A stretch of 64,000 nt of DNA, from contig NZ_KQ959487.1 of NCBI RefSeq assembly GCF_001552785.1, positions 122,475 to 186,474 of the forward strand, read 5' to 3'. Below the pieces are notes generated by a model. That model was not told the origin of the DNA. It did not search any database and worked only from the letters and a program-made list of their open reading frames with translations. Source of the DNA: Atopobium deltae. Lineage in GTDB: Bacteria; Actinomycetota; Coriobacteriia; Coriobacteriales; Atopobiaceae. The translations under genes were made by a program, and so were the position numbers. Position 1 is the stretch's first letter, and every line of letters starts with the position of its first letter. Positions 63,934-64,000 of this stretch are shown piece by piece.

Positions 63934-64000
63934 TTACTCACCATTGTCGCTGGTGGCTTTGCCGTAACTCTCGTACGAAACGAAACTCAGCGGCACAGTG
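63934..64000 (-). CDS. C-terminal end of a gene running off the right edge
   Basis: The minus-strand frame reads LSFVSYESYGKATSDNGE then TAA, followed 12 bases later by a strong terminator. Too little is visible to name a family. Confidence 0.45.
   Translation of the reverse strand, partial: TVPLSFVSYESYGKATSDNGE

Overview
The window looks like a chromosome segment of a host-associated actinobacterium of the class Coriobacteriia, most like the Atopobium/Lancefieldella/Olsenella group. This is inferred from moderate GC over 1-44 kb, actinobacterial DtxR-type operator palindromes, VPKTG/LPXTG-anchored Cna_B adhesins, fused ECF-transporter and galactose genes, and a GC-rich integrated element at 44.5-63.9 kb. 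No rRNA, tRNA or core ribosomal gene is present to fix the taxon.

Left part (1-22.6 kb). A ZinT-like metal-binding lipoprotein runs off the left edge. It is followed by a stretch of gene fragments and a SAM-dependent methyltransferase. Two very large cell-wall-anchored surface proteins come next (2977-11018), then two small acidic proteins of unknown function. A four-gene minus-strand operon follows: an ECF S component, a fused EcfA-EcfA-EcfT protein and two exporter-fold ABC half-transporters. Its layout suggests metal or siderophore uptake. The operator palindrome upstream of this operon is almost identical to the one at the zinT promoter, so both units are probably under one metal-dependent repressor. 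A membrane-anchored XRE regulator and a patch of frameshifted secreted-protein genes close this part.

Middle part (22.7-44.3 kb). This part handles galactose use and adhesion. galM, galK and galT form a plus-strand operon. pepN (an M1 aminopeptidase) and mglBAC (galactose ABC importer) lie on the minus strand, so uptake, epimerisation, phosphorylation and uridylyl transfer are linked. A CpXC protein follows, then three anchored surface proteins (VWA pilin-like, SpaA-type and Cna_B-type). Two of these share a perfectly identical 227-bp tail. A (CTGT)9 tract upstream of the VWA gene may make it phase variable. Between genes a conserved hairpin occurs three times. Across 1-44 kb the heptamer CTTCTCG recurs far more often than expected, in several reading frames and both orientations.

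Right part (44.3-64 kb). This is a GC-rich mobile element with damaged ends: truncated parA joined to a truncated DUF4230 gene on the left, and a truncated tyrosine integrase joined to a truncated XRE gene, plus a MobC-like gene, on the right. It carries a defence island. One compact operon holds an RHH regulator, a PLD-like/SNF2 helicase, DUF4391, an unrecognised protein, and type III Mod and Res. It is followed by DUF4238 and a Gabija-like OLD-nuclease/UvrD-helicase pair. GC content changes in blocks inside this operon, which suggests modular exchange, notably in the target-recognition part of Mod.
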